From CAIKZZ01 sp036742455 (GTDB lineage: Bacteria; Pseudomonadota; Gammaproteobacteria; Steroidobacterales; Steroidobacteraceae), in contig DAINQU010000009.1 of assembly GCA_036742455.1 (NCBI GenBank), positions 57,471 through 121,470 on the forward strand: 64,000 nt of DNA, in the 5' to 3' direction. Numbering within the stretch: position 1 is the first letter of the stretch; each line of letters opens with the position of its first letter. This document shows positions 55,613 to 63,757 of the stretch, piece after piece. The translations under genes were made by a program, and so were the position numbers. Below the pieces are notes generated by a model. It was not told the DNA's origin. It was given only the letters and a program-made list of their open reading frames with translations, and ran no database searches.

Positions 55613-56129
55613 CGTCCGGGGCACGCGAAACGATCACGCGCGCGGCCCGCAACACGCGGCCGTTCAGGGCGTAGCCCTTCTGGATCGTCATGACCACGGA
55701 ATTGGCGGGCATATCGGCGGTCGGCTGCGCGACCATCGCTTCGTGCTCGGCCGGGTTGAACGGGCTACCGGCTTCCGGGGCCAATTCGCGAATACCGGCT
55801 TTTTCAAACGCTTTCTGCAAAAGCCGCAGCGTGGCGCTCTGCCCTTCGATCAGGCTCTGTACATCGGCACCCGCGCCGTTCGCGATCGCGAGCTCGAAGC
55901 CGTCCATGGCCGGCAGGAGCTCCTGCGCAAAGCGCTCGACGGCAAATTGGCGGGCCTGGTCCAGCTCCCGCGCGGCGCGCTTGCGGAAATTGTCGAACTC
56001 CGCGAGGACGCGCACGTATTGCGCGTAGTGCTCGTCCGCCTTGGCGGTCGCGGCGGCCAGCGCGGCCTCGTGTTCGTCGGCCGGGGTCGCGGGGACGTCG
56101 TCCGCCGTCACGGGGGTCTCGTCGGTCAT
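55608..56129 (-). CDS. grpE: Nucleotide exchange factor GrpE
   Basis: A 173-residue protein: long N-terminal helix, then Y-V-R-V-L-A-E-F-D-N-F-R-K-R-A-A-R-E and the beta domain with N-P-A-E-H-E-A-M, S-V-V-M-T-I-Q-K-G-Y-A-L-N-G-R-V-L-R-A-A-R-V-I-V. It releases ADP from DnaK. ATG 56129 has GGAG nine bases upstream; the extension to 56150 is unnecessary. Confidence 0.97.
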   Translation of the reverse strand: MTDETPVTADDVPATPADEHEAALAAATAKADEHYAQYVRVLAEFDNFRKRAARELDQARQFAVERFAQELLPAMDGFELAIANGAGADVQSLIEGQSATLRLLQKAFEKAGIRELAPEAGSPFNPAEHEAMVAQPTADMPANSVVMTIQKGYALNGRVLRAARVIVSRAPDA

Positions 56130-56182
56130 GAATGCGCTCTCCAAGGTCACGTGTCAGGGCCCCAACAGGCCCGGCGCGGAGG

Positions 56183-56209
56183 ATGGGGATTCCGATCGGT
56201 CAATTCAAG
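56183..56209 (-). promoter_or_regulatory. Putative sigma-32 promoter of grpE
   Basis: CTTGAA (56209-56204) and CCCCAT (56188-56183) on the minus strand, 15 bp apart, a near-exact match to the sigma-32 heat-shock consensus. It lies ~54 bases before the grpE start, between grpE and hrcA. Confidence 0.8.
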
Positions 56210-56286
56210 AGTCCGGGCGGATCGAAGGCACGGCAGACTCTCGGCCGTCGTGCGGCGGATGGCCGGTCGGGACCGGTCAGAACCGG

Positions 56287-57384
56287 CTAGCGGTTCTGGT
56301 TCAAGGCGGAGCCCAGGAGCCGGGCGGTGAGATCGACGATGGGGATGACGCGCTCATAGGCCATGCGGGTGGGCCCGATCACGCCGAGCACCCCCACCAC
56401 CTCATTATCGACCGTGTACGGGGCCGTCACGATGCTGCAGTCGTCCAAAATGCCGTAGCCCGACTCCCGGCCAATAAAGATCTGGACGCGGTCCGCCCGC
56501 AGACACTGGTCCAGCAAGTGCAGGATGTCGCGTTTTTCGTTGAAGGCGTCGAACAGCCGGCGCAGCTTTTCCACGCTGGAAAGCTCAGCGACGCCCATCA
56601 GATTGGTCTCACCGGCGATGACGACATCGGGCGTGCCGGCGCCGGTATCGGCGGGTCCGACCATTTGCTCGGCCATCTGGATCGCGTCGCTCATCAGCTC
56701 GTTCATGGACGCCCGAGTGTCCTGCAACTGCCGCAAGATCTGGTGCCGGATGGCCTCCAACTCGCGTCCGGCGAACTGCTCATTCAGAAATCCGGCCGCC
56801 CGCCGCAGTTCTTCCGAACTGTAGGGCCGCGACAACTTGAGGATTCGGTTCTGCACTTCCCGGCCGTTGACCACCATGATGGCCAACACACGATTCTCTG
56901 AAAGCGGCATGAACTCGATCTGGGTCACTGCCGAGTGGGTCTGCCGCGGCACGGTGACGACACCGGCCAATTGGGTGAAATTCGACAGGAACTGCGACGC
57001 GGTGGCCACGAGCTGCCGCGGGTCATCCGCGCTCGCGCCAAACCGCTCCTGCAGGGCGCGCAGGATCTCGCGGTCGTATTCGGCCGGCTTTAACTTCAAC
57101 AGCGCATCGACGAAGACGCGATAGCCCTTTTCGGTCGGGATCCGCCCGGCGCTCGTGTGCGGCGAACTCACAAAGCCGTAGTCTTCCAGGTCCGCCATGA
57201 CGTTGCGGACCGTCGCCGCGCTGACGGTGAGCCCCGATTCGCGGGTGAGCGTGCGTGACCCGACGGGTTGCCCGTCACGGATATAGGCGCCCACGAGGGC
57301 ATTGAGCAGACGCTCGGCACGATTGCTGAGGCGTTGTGTGGCTTCACTGCCGTCCCGTCCGCCGCTGCGCCCGTCCCCGCTCAT
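56287..57384 (-). CDS. hrcA: Heat-inducible transcription repressor HrcA
   Basis: A 365-residue repressor with an N-terminal winged helix (L-T-V-S-A-A-T-V-R-N-V-M-A-D-L-E-D-Y-G-F-V) and a GAF-like core. HrcA binds CIRCE elements, yet none is visible before hrcA, grpE or dnaK here, so its targets, perhaps groESL, must lie elsewhere. Its own start is preceded by a sigma-70-type promoter. Confidence 0.96.
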   Translation of the reverse strand: MSGDGRSGGRDGSEATQRLSNRAERLLNALVGAYIRDGQPVGSRTLTRESGLTVSAATVRNVMADLEDYGFVSSPHTSAGRIPTEKGYRVFVDALLKLKPAEYDREILRALQERFGASADDPRQLVATASQFLSNFTQLAGVVTVPRQTHSAVTQIEFMPLSENRVLAIMVVNGREVQNRILKLSRPYSSEELRRAAGFLNEQFAGRELEAIRHQILRQLQDTRASMNELMSDAIQMAEQMVGPADTGAGTPDVVIAGETNLMGVAELSSVEKLRRLFDAFNEKRDILHLLDQCLRADRVQIFIGRESGYGILDDCSIVTAPYTVDNEVVGVLGVIGPTRMAYERVIPIVDLTARLLGSALNQNR

Positions 57385-57432
57385 GTCCTGTAAGCCTCTG
57401 TCACCGATACCGTTTTTTTTGCACCGCCGGAA

Positions 57433-57461
57433 AATCTATCGACGACCCGGGGCGCGGTCAA
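57433..57461 (-). promoter_or_regulatory. Putative sigma-70 promoter of hrcA
   Basis: TTGACC (57461-57456) and TAGATT (57438-57433) on the minus strand, 17 bp apart, about 50 bases before the hrcA start. Confidence 0.55.
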
Positions 57462-57528
57462 GGTGTATTCGGTCTTGTCGCTCGATGACAGGCGCGATGA
57501 CACGCCGGCGTGGTAACGTTCCACGCCG

Positions 57529-58431
57529 ATGACCCCCGAGTTTGCCTGCATAGCCCTTGTCGGACGTCCCGCGGACCCGCCGGTCGCGGACGCGTTGGTG
57601 GCGCTTGCCCGCCATGCGCTCACGCGCGGCATCCGCGTTCGCGTCGATGAAACCGCGGATTTGCCCTTTGAGGCCGGCGTGGAACGCGTGCCGGAAGCGG
57701 CATTGGTGAGCGATGCCCACCTCATGGTCTCGGTCGGCGGAGACGGCACGCTGTTGTACACCGCCCGCCTGGTCGGTGATGCCGACGTCCCCCTGCTTGG
57801 CATCAACCGCGGTCGTCTCGGGTTTCTGGCGGACATCAGCGCCGCGGAAATGATCGAACGCTTCGATGACGTCTTGGACGGGCGCTACGCGCGCGATGTG
57901 CGACGCACGTTGAGTGCACGTCTCGTTATTCCCGGCCAACCAGACCGCGTGCAAGTGGCGCTGAACGACGTGGTTCTGCAAAAGCGCGACACCGGCCGCA
58001 TGCTCGACTTCGAAAGCTCCATTGACGGTCATTTCGTCAACGCGCACGGCGGCGATGGCTTGGTCGTCGCCACCGCCACCGGTTCCACGGCCTACGCGCT
58101 CTCCTGCGGCGGACCGATCCTGACCCCCGACATTGACGCGATCGTCATCGCGCCGATCAGTCCGCACACCCTGTCCGATCGACCGCTCGTCGTCGGCGGG
58201 CAATCCCACATTGAGGTGCGTCTGGTCGCCCAGGCCCCAGTGCGGGCGGAAGTGACGTGCGACGGGGTGTTGCTCGGCGACCTCCCAGCGGACGGTTGCC
58301 TGATCGTCGAACCGTCGCCACGGCGGGTCATCTTGCTGCACCCGCCGGGATACGACTACTTCCGGATTCTCCGTTCGAAGCTCCATTGGGGCCGCGGCGG
58401 TCGACAAGGTCCCCCGGACGCCCGATGCTGA
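57529..58431 (+). CDS. nadK: NAD kinase
   Basis: A 300-residue enzyme that makes NADP from NAD and ATP. Seen: G-G-D-G-T-L-L near residue 67, N-R-G-R-L-G-F-L, and A-T-A-T-G-S-T-A-Y-A-L-S-C-G-G-P. It diverges from hrcA and overlaps recN by seven bases. Confidence 0.96.
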   Translation: MTPEFACIALVGRPADPPVADALVALARHALTRGIRVRVDETADLPFEAGVERVPEAALVSDAHLMVSVGGDGTLLYTARLVGDADVPLLGINRGRLGFLADISAAEMIERFDDVLDGRYARDVRRTLSARLVIPGQPDRVQVALNDVVLQKRDTGRMLDFESSIDGHFVNAHGGDGLVVATATGSTAYALSCGGPILTPDIDAIVIAPISPHTLSDRPLVVGGQSHIEVRLVAQAPVRAEVTCDGVLLGDLPADGCLIVEPSPRRVILLHPPGYDYFRILRSKLHWGRGGRQGPPDARC

Positions 58432-60134
58432 CCCAACTGCAAATCCGCGATTTCGCGATCATCGAGTCGGCTGAACTCGAGTTGTCGCAAGGCTTGACCG
58501 CCCTGACCGGTGAGACCGGCGCCGGCAAGTCGATCTTGGTCGACGCCGTGATGCTCGCCATCGGCGCGCGCGCCGATGCCGGCGTCGTGCGGCACGGGAC
58601 GGAACGGGCCGAAATCTCGGCCGTGTTCGATCTCACGCACAACGCGCCCGCGCAAGCCTGGCTGCGCGAGCAGGAATTGGACGGGGACGCGGAAGTCATC
58701 CTCCGTCGCACCATCGGCAGCGACGGCCGCTCGCGCGCGTACATCAACGGCCAGACCCAGCCGCTGCAGCAGGTGCGCGCCCTCGGCGAACTGCTGATCG
58801 ACATCCACGGACAGCAGGAATTTCTGACACTGACCCGCCGCGAGGCCCAACGCGACCTTGTGGATGCGCACGGTGGTCACAGTGCCCTTGTCAGCCCGGT
58901 GGCGGAGCTTGCCCGCACGGTGCGCGCGATCGAACGCGAACTGCAGGCCCTCAAAGGCGCCGCCAGCGATCGCGATGCCCGCCTCGACTTGTTGCGGTAT
59001 CAAACCCAAGAACTCGGCGCGTTGGCGCTGGAGCCGGGGGAAATCGAATCCCTGCTGGCCGAGTCGCAGCGCCTGACCCACCGCGGGCGTCTCGCCCAAT
59101 CGGCCGAGACGGCGCTGGGCTGCCTGTACGAAGGCGACGGTCAGGATGCCCACGCGCTCGTCGGCCGAGGGCTCGCCGCCTTGCGGCCGGTCGCCGATCT
59201 CGATCCCGCGCTCGCGCCAGTGATTGCCTTGGTCGATGAGGCGCTCATTCCCTTAAAGGAAGCCGGCCGTGCGCTCGCGGACTATCTCGAGTCGCTCGAG
59301 GTCGACCCGCGCCGTCAGGAATTCGTCGAGTCGCGCATTGCGTCGATCGAGCAGTTGGCGCGCAAGCACCGGGTGGACGCCGAGCAACTGCCGGCTGTGT
59401 TGACGCAGTTGTCAGCGGAATTGGACGCGCTGGAGCGTGCCGACATCACGGTAGCGGATCTGGAACGGCAGGCGGCGCGCGCGCGCGCCGACTATGAACA
59501 GGCCTCTGCCGCCTTGACGCGCGCGCGCTCCACAGCGGCAGAGGCCCTTGCGACGGCCGTGACCGCCCTCATGCGCGGCCTCGGCATGCCCGGCGGCGTG
59601 TTCGACATCGCGATCACCCCACTGGAGGGCGCTCCCGACCCCTCGGGCCGAGATGCCATCGAGTTCTTGGTCAGCGCCAACCCGGGCCAACCTCCGAAGC
59701 CCATCGCCAAAGTGGCGTCCGGCGGCGAATTGTCCCGCATCAGCCTCGCCGTCCAGGTCGCCGCGGCGCACCAGTCGACCGGCCCGGCCTGCATGATCTT
59801 TGACGAGGTCGACGCAGGGGTTGGCGGCGCGGTGGCCGAAATGGTCGGCCGCGAACTGGCGGCGCTCGGGCAGCGAGGGCAAGCGTTGTGCGTGACCCAC
59901 CTGCCCCAAGTGGCCTCCCAAGCGGATCACCATCTGCGGGTCGCGAAGTTCACCGATGGCAAAGTCAGCCGGACGCGTCTGACGGTGCTATCGACCGAAG
60001 AACGGGTCGAGGAATTGGCCCGCATGTTGGCCGGCGTGGAGGTCACCGAGACGGCCCGGACGCACGCCCGCGAGCTGCTCGAACGACGCCATTCGAGCAA
60101 AAAACCGACGAAATCGGGCCGTAAAACCCGCTGA
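58425..60134 (+). CDS. recN: DNA repair protein RecN
   Basis: A 569-residue SMC-like ATPase for double-strand break repair: Walker A T-G-E-T-G-A-G-K-S near residue 33, central coiled-coil arms, then K-V-A-S-G-G-E-L-S-R (signature) and C-M-I-F-D-E-V-D-A-G-V-G-G (Walker B). ATG 58425 overlaps the nadK end; the longer upstream frame lies wholly inside nadK and is rejected. Confidence 0.97.
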   Translation: MLTQLQIRDFAIIESAELELSQGLTALTGETGAGKSILVDAVMLAIGARADAGVVRHGTERAEISAVFDLTHNAPAQAWLREQELDGDAEVILRRTIGSDGRSRAYINGQTQPLQQVRALGELLIDIHGQQEFLTLTRREAQRDLVDAHGGHSALVSPVAELARTVRAIERELQALKGAASDRDARLDLLRYQTQELGALALEPGEIESLLAESQRLTHRGRLAQSAETALGCLYEGDGQDAHALVGRGLAALRPVADLDPALAPVIALVDEALIPLKEAGRALADYLESLEVDPRRQEFVESRIASIEQLARKHRVDAEQLPAVLTQLSAELDALERADITVADLERQAARARADYEQASAALTRARSTAAEALATAVTALMRGLGMPGGVFDIAITPLEGAPDPSGRDAIEFLVSANPGQPPKPIAKVASGGELSRISLAVQVAAAHQSTGPACMIFDEVDAGVGGAVAEMVGRELAALGQRGQALCVTHLPQVASQADHHLRVAKFTDGKVSRTRLTVLSTEERVEELARMLAGVEVTETARTHARELLERRHSSKKPTKSGRKTR

Positions 60135-60560
60135 TCAGGGTTTGCGGTGCGGGCAGTCGGTGCGGCGGCAGTGCCCGTAGAGAATCAGGGCGTGATCGGT
60201 GAGATCAAATCCCAAGCGTTCGGCCGCCTGGTGCTGCAACGATTCGATCGAATCGTCGGTGAACTCTTCGACGTGGCCGCAGTCCACACAGACGACATGA
60301 TCGTGATGCTCACCCCGGTTCAACTCGAACACCGCCGTTCCACCCTCGAAATGATGACGGGTGACGAGGCCGGCCGCCTCAAACTGGGTGAGGACACGGT
60401 AGACGGTGGCAAGTCCGATATCCTCGTTCGAGTCGAGCAGGCGGCGGTAAATATCTTCCGCGGACAGGTGATGCCCCGCTTCCACCGCGAGGATGTCCAA
60501 AATCTTGACGCGGGGGGTCGTGACCTTAAGGCCAGCTTTCCGAAGATCTTGGCTTTCCAC
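60135..60560 (-). CDS. fur: Ferric uptake regulator Fur
   Basis: A 141-residue metal-dependent repressor. N-terminal winged helix (L-K-V-T-T-P-R-V-K-I-L-D-I-L), the E-D-I-G-L-A-T-V-Y-R-V-L helix, and the metal sites H-H-D-H, C-V-D-C-G and C-R-R-T-D-C. Start GTG 60560 has GGGGAG six bases upstream, so the extension to 60596 is rejected. It converges on recN and diverges from bamE. Confidence 0.97.
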   Translation of the reverse strand: MESQDLRKAGLKVTTPRVKILDILAVEAGHHLSAEDIYRRLLDSNEDIGLATVYRVLTQFEAAGLVTRHHFEGGTAVFELNRGEHHDHVVCVDCGHVEEFTDDSIESLQHQAAERLGFDLTDHALILYGHCRRTDCPHRKP

Positions 60561-60594
60561 TCCGCACTCCCCTGATCCGGTATGATCAGCCCCC

Positions 60595-60622
60595 ATTATC
60601 CACCCCGCGACGCCGGGAACAA
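60595..60622 (-). promoter_or_regulatory. Putative fur promoter
   Basis: TTGTTC (60622-60617) and GATAAT (60600-60595) on the minus strand, 16 bp apart. A separate -10-like TATGAT at 60581-60586 on the + strand may serve bamE. No full 19-bp Fur box is seen. Confidence 0.45.
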
Positions 60623-60644
60623 CCCGCGCCGCCGAGAAGAGACG

Positions 60645-60995
60645 ATGTCCTCACCCAAGACCCTGATCGCCGCCGCCCTCACCCTTGGTCTCGCCCTCAC
60701 CGGTTGCGTGTACAAGGTGAACATCCCGCAGGGGAACTACATCGAGGCGAAATACCTGGATCAGGTCACGATGGGAATGACGCGCAGCCAGGTGCGCTAC
60801 CTGCTCGGCACCCCAATGTTGTCCGACCCGTTTCATCCGGAGCGGTGGGACTACATTTACTACTTCAAGACCGGTAAGACGCAGAAGGTCGACCAGCGGA
60901 ACATTACGATCTGGTTCGCCGACGACAAAGTGACGAAGATCGATCGTCCCGCCGGTGAGTGGAAAGATCCCGTCGCGCAGCGTCCGTCGATCTGA
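60645..60995 (+). CDS. bamE: Outer-membrane assembly lipoprotein BamE
   Basis: A 116-residue lipoprotein: signal peptide with lipobox A-L-T-G-C at ~residue 21, then G-N-Y-I-E, V-T-M-G-M-T-R-S-Q-V-R-Y-L-L-G-T-P and D-Y-I-Y-Y-F of the SmpA/OmlA fold. It is a BAM-complex subunit. The fur-bamE divergent pair is widely conserved. ATG 60645 is preceded by GAGAAGAG. Confidence 0.95.
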   Translation: MSSPKTLIAAALTLGLALTGCVYKVNIPQGNYIEAKYLDQVTMGMTRSQVRYLLGTPMLSDPFHPERWDYIYYFKTGKTQKVDQRNITIWFADDKVTKIDRPAGEWKDPVAQRPSI

Positions 60996-61006
60996 TCGCG
61001 ACCTAG

Positions 61007-61033
61007 CGTCAGCGGCTCCTACGGTCGCTGACG
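61007..61033. terminator. Inverted repeat between bamE and rnfH
   Basis: CGTCAGCG and CGCTGACG (8 bp, perfect) flank an 11-base loop, 12 bases after bamE. No U-tract follows, so it may be a weak or Rho-assisted terminator for the two convergent genes. Confidence 0.4.
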
Positions 61034-61109
61034 AATGGATGGCAATTATCCGGGATAATGAGCCTGCGCGCGCTTGATGCGCGTTCGCAGCTCGTGCTGC
61101 GCCGCGGCT

Positions 61110-61448
61110 TTACCGCCGGCTCTTCCGCTGTATACGTCCTGCCCTTCCCAATCCCACCCCATGACCCATGGTCCGCCCCTGTCGTGCGAGCGCGCGCCGG
61201 GTTTCTTTCGGGTCCTGGGGCAACGGTCGATACAACTCGACGCGATCACCCGCCGCGAGTACCGTTTCCGGCGTGACTTCTCGGCCCCAGATACCGACCC
61301 CAAGATCGGCCGGCAGCCCCGGGTGCTGCTCGTTGAGGCGCGCTAACGCGATGGCGGTAGCCACCGTGGTGCCCTCGGGCACTTCGAGTGCAATGACGGT
61401 CTGCCGTTCCGGTTCAGCGTAGACGACGGAAATTGTGAGCTGGATCAT
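61110..61448 (-). CDS. rnfH: RnfH family protein
   Basis: A 112-residue beta-grasp protein: I-S-V-V-Y-A, G-I-W-G-R-E-V and D-R-V-E-L-Y-R-P-L-P-Q-D-P-K-E-T-R-R are the RnfH (UPF0125) signature. Function unclear. ATG 61448 overlaps the ratA stop by four bases. Confidence 0.93.
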   Translation of the reverse strand: MIQLTISVVYAEPERQTVIALEVPEGTTVATAIALARLNEQHPGLPADLGVGIWGREVTPETVLAAGDRVELYRPLPQDPKETRRALARQGRTMGHGVGLGRAGRIQRKSRR

Positions 61449-61906
61449 GGGTGGATGATCCGAGCCCGTTTCACGAAGCCGTCGACGATCGAATCCCACG
61501 TCGCTTCAAAAAAGGGGCCGAAGACGAGGTCCAACGCCGCGTTTCGGAACGTAAATTCAACCGTAAGCTCCACTTTGCAGCCCTTCAACGCGCCGAGCGA
61601 GCCGTCTTCGGTACGGGCGCGTAGTGGATGAAATTGCCAAACCCCTTTAAAGGACTTGAGAGGGCCGTCGGTCAGCACCATCTCAATGGACGTATCGGGC
61701 ACGTTGCGGTTGGTCGTGCTGACGGAGGTGCGCACCCCCACCCGCTCAAAGGTCAGGGTCGCCGAGAGCGACGTCGCGTCCTCGGCATGGACGACGGTCG
61801 CGGGGCACCAGGGTAGGAACTCCGGGTAGCGACGCACGTCGTTCACGAGGGCGTACATCTGCGCCGGCGTTTGCGGTACGAGCGCGGTACGGTGGACTAC
61901 GCGCAT
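61445..61906 (-). CDS. ratA: RatA family START-like protein
   Basis: A 153-residue member of the polyketide cyclase/START fold: A-L-V-N-D-V-R-R-Y-P-E-F-L-P-W-C and W-x-F-H-P-L. RatA was reported as a ribosome-association toxin in E. coli, but it is related to the CoQ10-binding Coq10 family and its role is debated. The pair ratA-rnfH next to smpB is conserved. Confidence 0.94.
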   Translation of the reverse strand: MRVVHRTALVPQTPAQMYALVNDVRRYPEFLPWCPATVVHAEDATSLSATLTFERVGVRTSVSTTNRNVPDTSIEMVLTDGPLKSFKGVWQFHPLRARTEDGSLGALKGCKVELTVEFTFRNAALDLVFGPFFEATWDSIVDGFVKRARIIHP

Positions 61907-62008
61907 CGGGAATGAGGGGCTGTCTGGATCACCCTCCTATTCTGCGACTTAGGCGCGACGCCCACAACGAGGCTAGAATGGACGGCTGCACGAGGAATGA
62001 CACGGACC

Positions 62009-62494
62009 ATGGCTGCCAAGAAGGACGACAAGGACTCCCATACCGGGACGATTGCGGTGAACCGCCGCGCCCGGCATGAGTTCTTCATCGACGAACGCTA
62101 CGAGGCGGGCCTGGTGCTGATGGGCTGGGAAGTCAAAGCCATGCGCGCAGGGCGTGCGCAGCTGGCCGAAGGCTACGTATTCATCCGCAACGACGAAGCA
62201 TTCTTGACGGGCGCCCACATCACACCGCTCAACTCCGCCTCGACGCACGTCATCGCGGATCCCGTGCGCACGCGCAAGCTGCTGTTGAACCGTAAAGAGC
62301 TCGACCACCTGGTAGGCGCTGTGGAGCGCAAAGGCGCCACGATGGTGCCGCTGTCGCTGTATTGGAAGGATGGCCGCGCGAAACTCGAACTGGGGTTGGC
62401 GCGCGGCAAGAAGCAGCATGACAAGCGTGAATCGGAAAAGGATCGCGATTGGCAGCGGGAAAAGTCGCGCGCGCTCAGGGCGCGAAACCGATAA
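62009..62494 (+). CDS. smpB: SsrA-binding protein SmpB
   Basis: A 161-residue trans-translation factor: N-R-R-A-R-H-E-F-F-I-D-E-R-Y-E-A-G-L-V-L-M-G-W-E-V-K, G-Y-V-F-I and a basic C-terminal tail that enters the ribosome. ATG 62009 fits the family N terminus; an ATG at 61997 adds four residues. No tmRNA (ssrA) gene is visible in the window. Confidence 0.96.
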   Translation: MAAKKDDKDSHTGTIAVNRRARHEFFIDERYEAGLVLMGWEVKAMRAGRAQLAEGYVFIRNDEAFLTGAHITPLNSASTHVIADPVRTRKLLLNRKELDHLVGAVERKGATMVPLSLYWKDGRAKLELGLARGKKQHDKRESEKDRDWQREKSRALRARNR

Positions 62495-62569
62495 CCCATC
62501 GGTGCAGCCGCACGCGATCAGGAGAGGTGCGATCAGACAGGCTCTTGAATAGAGACCTTTAAAAGTCTA

Positions 62570-62584
62570 AATTCAGTCTGAATT
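62570..62584. promoter_or_regulatory. Putative operator of the YefM-ParE module
   Basis: AATTCAG and CTGAATT form a perfect 7-bp inverted repeat with one central base, 18 bp before the antitoxin start; a typical place for antitoxin autorepression. Confidence 0.5.
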
Positions 62585-62602
62585 CACTTGAGCGCCCACG
62601 TT

Positions 62603-62878
62603 ATGCGGTATTCCACCCAAGTTAAATCCATCAGCTACTTGAAAGCGAACGCCGCAGAGGTGTTATCCCAGGTGGCCGAACAGCGCGAGCCGTTTGTGAT
62701 CACGCAGAACGGCGAGGCCCGCGCTGTCCTACAGGACGTCGTGTCGTATGAAGAGACGCAGGAAACTCTGGCGCTCTTGAAACTGCTCGCGCTCGGTGCC
62801 GACGACATCGCCGCCCAACGGGTCAAGCCGATAGCCGAGATTGCGCAGCGCATCAAAGCCAAATACAGCGCGGCATGA
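62603..62878 (+). CDS. Phd/YefM-family antitoxin
   Basis: A 91-residue protein: I-S-Y-L-K-A-N-A-A-E-V-L-S-Q-V, P-F-V-I-T-Q-N-G-E-A-R-A-V-L-Q-D-V-V-S-Y-E-E matches the Phd/YefM core, with the C-terminal helix left for toxin binding. ATG 62603 is used; a TTG 15 bases earlier is also in frame. It overlaps the toxin gene as ATGA. Confidence 0.9.
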   Translation: MRYSTQVKSISYLKANAAEVLSQVAEQREPFVITQNGEARAVLQDVVSYEETQETLALLKLLALGADDIAAQRVKPIAEIAQRIKAKYSAA

Positions 62879-63219
62879 CGTCGGCGGGGACCATGCGTTA
62901 TGCCATCCTGCTCACGCAGGGTGCGGAACACGAACTCGATTCGATCGTGGGCTACCTATCCACGGCGGACGGCGCGGTGAATGCACATCGGGTTCTCGCT
63001 GCGTTGATGGAAACGATCGCTCAACTCGAGCACTACCCGGATCGCGGGAGCCATCCCTCCGAACTGCTATCGCTGGGTATCAAGGAATTTCGGCAAGTAT
63101 TCTTCAAACCGTACCGAGTGATCTATCGCATCATCGAGCAGACCGTCACCATCGTGATCATCGCGGACGGTCGGCGAGATTTTCAGTCTCTATTAGCCCG
63201 CCGGTTGCTGCGAGCCTGA
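62875..63219 (+). CDS. ParE/RelE-superfamily toxin
   Basis: A 114-residue protein: Y-A-I-L-L-T-Q-G-A-E-H-E-L-D-S-I-V-G-Y-L, P-D-R-G-S-H-P-S-E-L, F-R-Q-V-F-F-K-P-Y-R-V-I-Y-R-I. This is the ParE/RelE fold with the Y-R-V-I-Y strand; gyrase poison versus mRNA nuclease cannot be told from sequence alone. It is the second gene of a type II module inserted behind smpB. Confidence 0.9.
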   Translation: MTSAGTMRYAILLTQGAEHELDSIVGYLSTADGAVNAHRVLAALMETIAQLEHYPDRGSHPSELLSLGIKEFRQVFFKPYRVIYRIIEQTVTIVIIADGRRDFQSLLARRLLRA

Positions 63220-63293
63220 TCACAATCGTTATCGACGACTCAGGTGCCAGATAGGGGCAACTCGATGAGTGGCCCCCTACTGGCTTGAGACTC

Positions 63294-63641
63294 TCAGGCA
63301 ATCGACGCCACGACGACGATTTCGACTTTGTACTCGGGCGCAGCCAATTTCGCCTCGACCGTGGCTCGGGCCGGGGTATGACCCTGCGGCACCCAAGCAT
63401 CCCAAGCGGCGTTCATCTCGGCAAAGGTCGCGATGTCCGCCAGGTACACCGTCGCCTGAAGGATGCGGGTCTTGTCGGAGCCGACGCGGGCTAAAAGGCT
63501 ATCAATGGACGCCAGAACTTCACGCGTCTGACCGTTGACGTCCAAGGACGTATCGTCTGCCACTTGGCCGGCCAAATAGACGGTTTGGCCGTGAACGACC
63601 GCTTCAGACATGCGCGGACCGGTATCGAGACGCTGAATCAT
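63294..63641 (-). CDS. RidA family enamine/imine deaminase
   Basis: A 115-residue protein of the YjgF/YER057c/UK114 superfamily: V-Y-L-A-G-Q-V-A-D, T-R-E-V-L-A-S-I-D-S-L-L-A and P-A-R-A-T-V-E-A-K-L with the arginine that binds imine carboxylates. It removes reactive enamines from PLP enzymes or acts in a pathway. ATG 63641 with AGGGGAT upstream; the long upstream extension is rejected. Confidence 0.9.
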   Translation of the reverse strand: MIQRLDTGPRMSEAVVHGQTVYLAGQVADDTSLDVNGQTREVLASIDSLLARVGSDKTRILQATVYLADIATFAEMNAAWDAWVPQGHTPARATVEAKLAAPEYKVEIVVVASIA

Positions 63642-63757
63642 GATGTATCCCCTCTGAAACCTGGGAGCGAGGCTCCGTTTAATCGACCCAAACTCTACCC
63701 CATTCAGACAACCAAAAGGATGTCTGAGCGTGCGGTTCCACGTCAGCGGCAACGCGT

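Noticed and set aside
57385..57528. Search for a CIRCE element before hrcA
   Set aside because: No TTAGCACTC-N9-GAGTGCTAA or close variant was found; only a sigma-70-like promoter fits.
60561..60644. Fur box in the fur-bamE promoter region
   Set aside because: Only one hexamer (GATAAT) matches; the remaining positions do not give a 19-bp Fur site.
62495..62602. Search for a tmRNA (ssrA) gene after smpB
   Set aside because: The gap is only ~108 bp, has no tRNA-Ala-like ends and no tag reading frame, so it holds just the toxin-antitoxin promoter.
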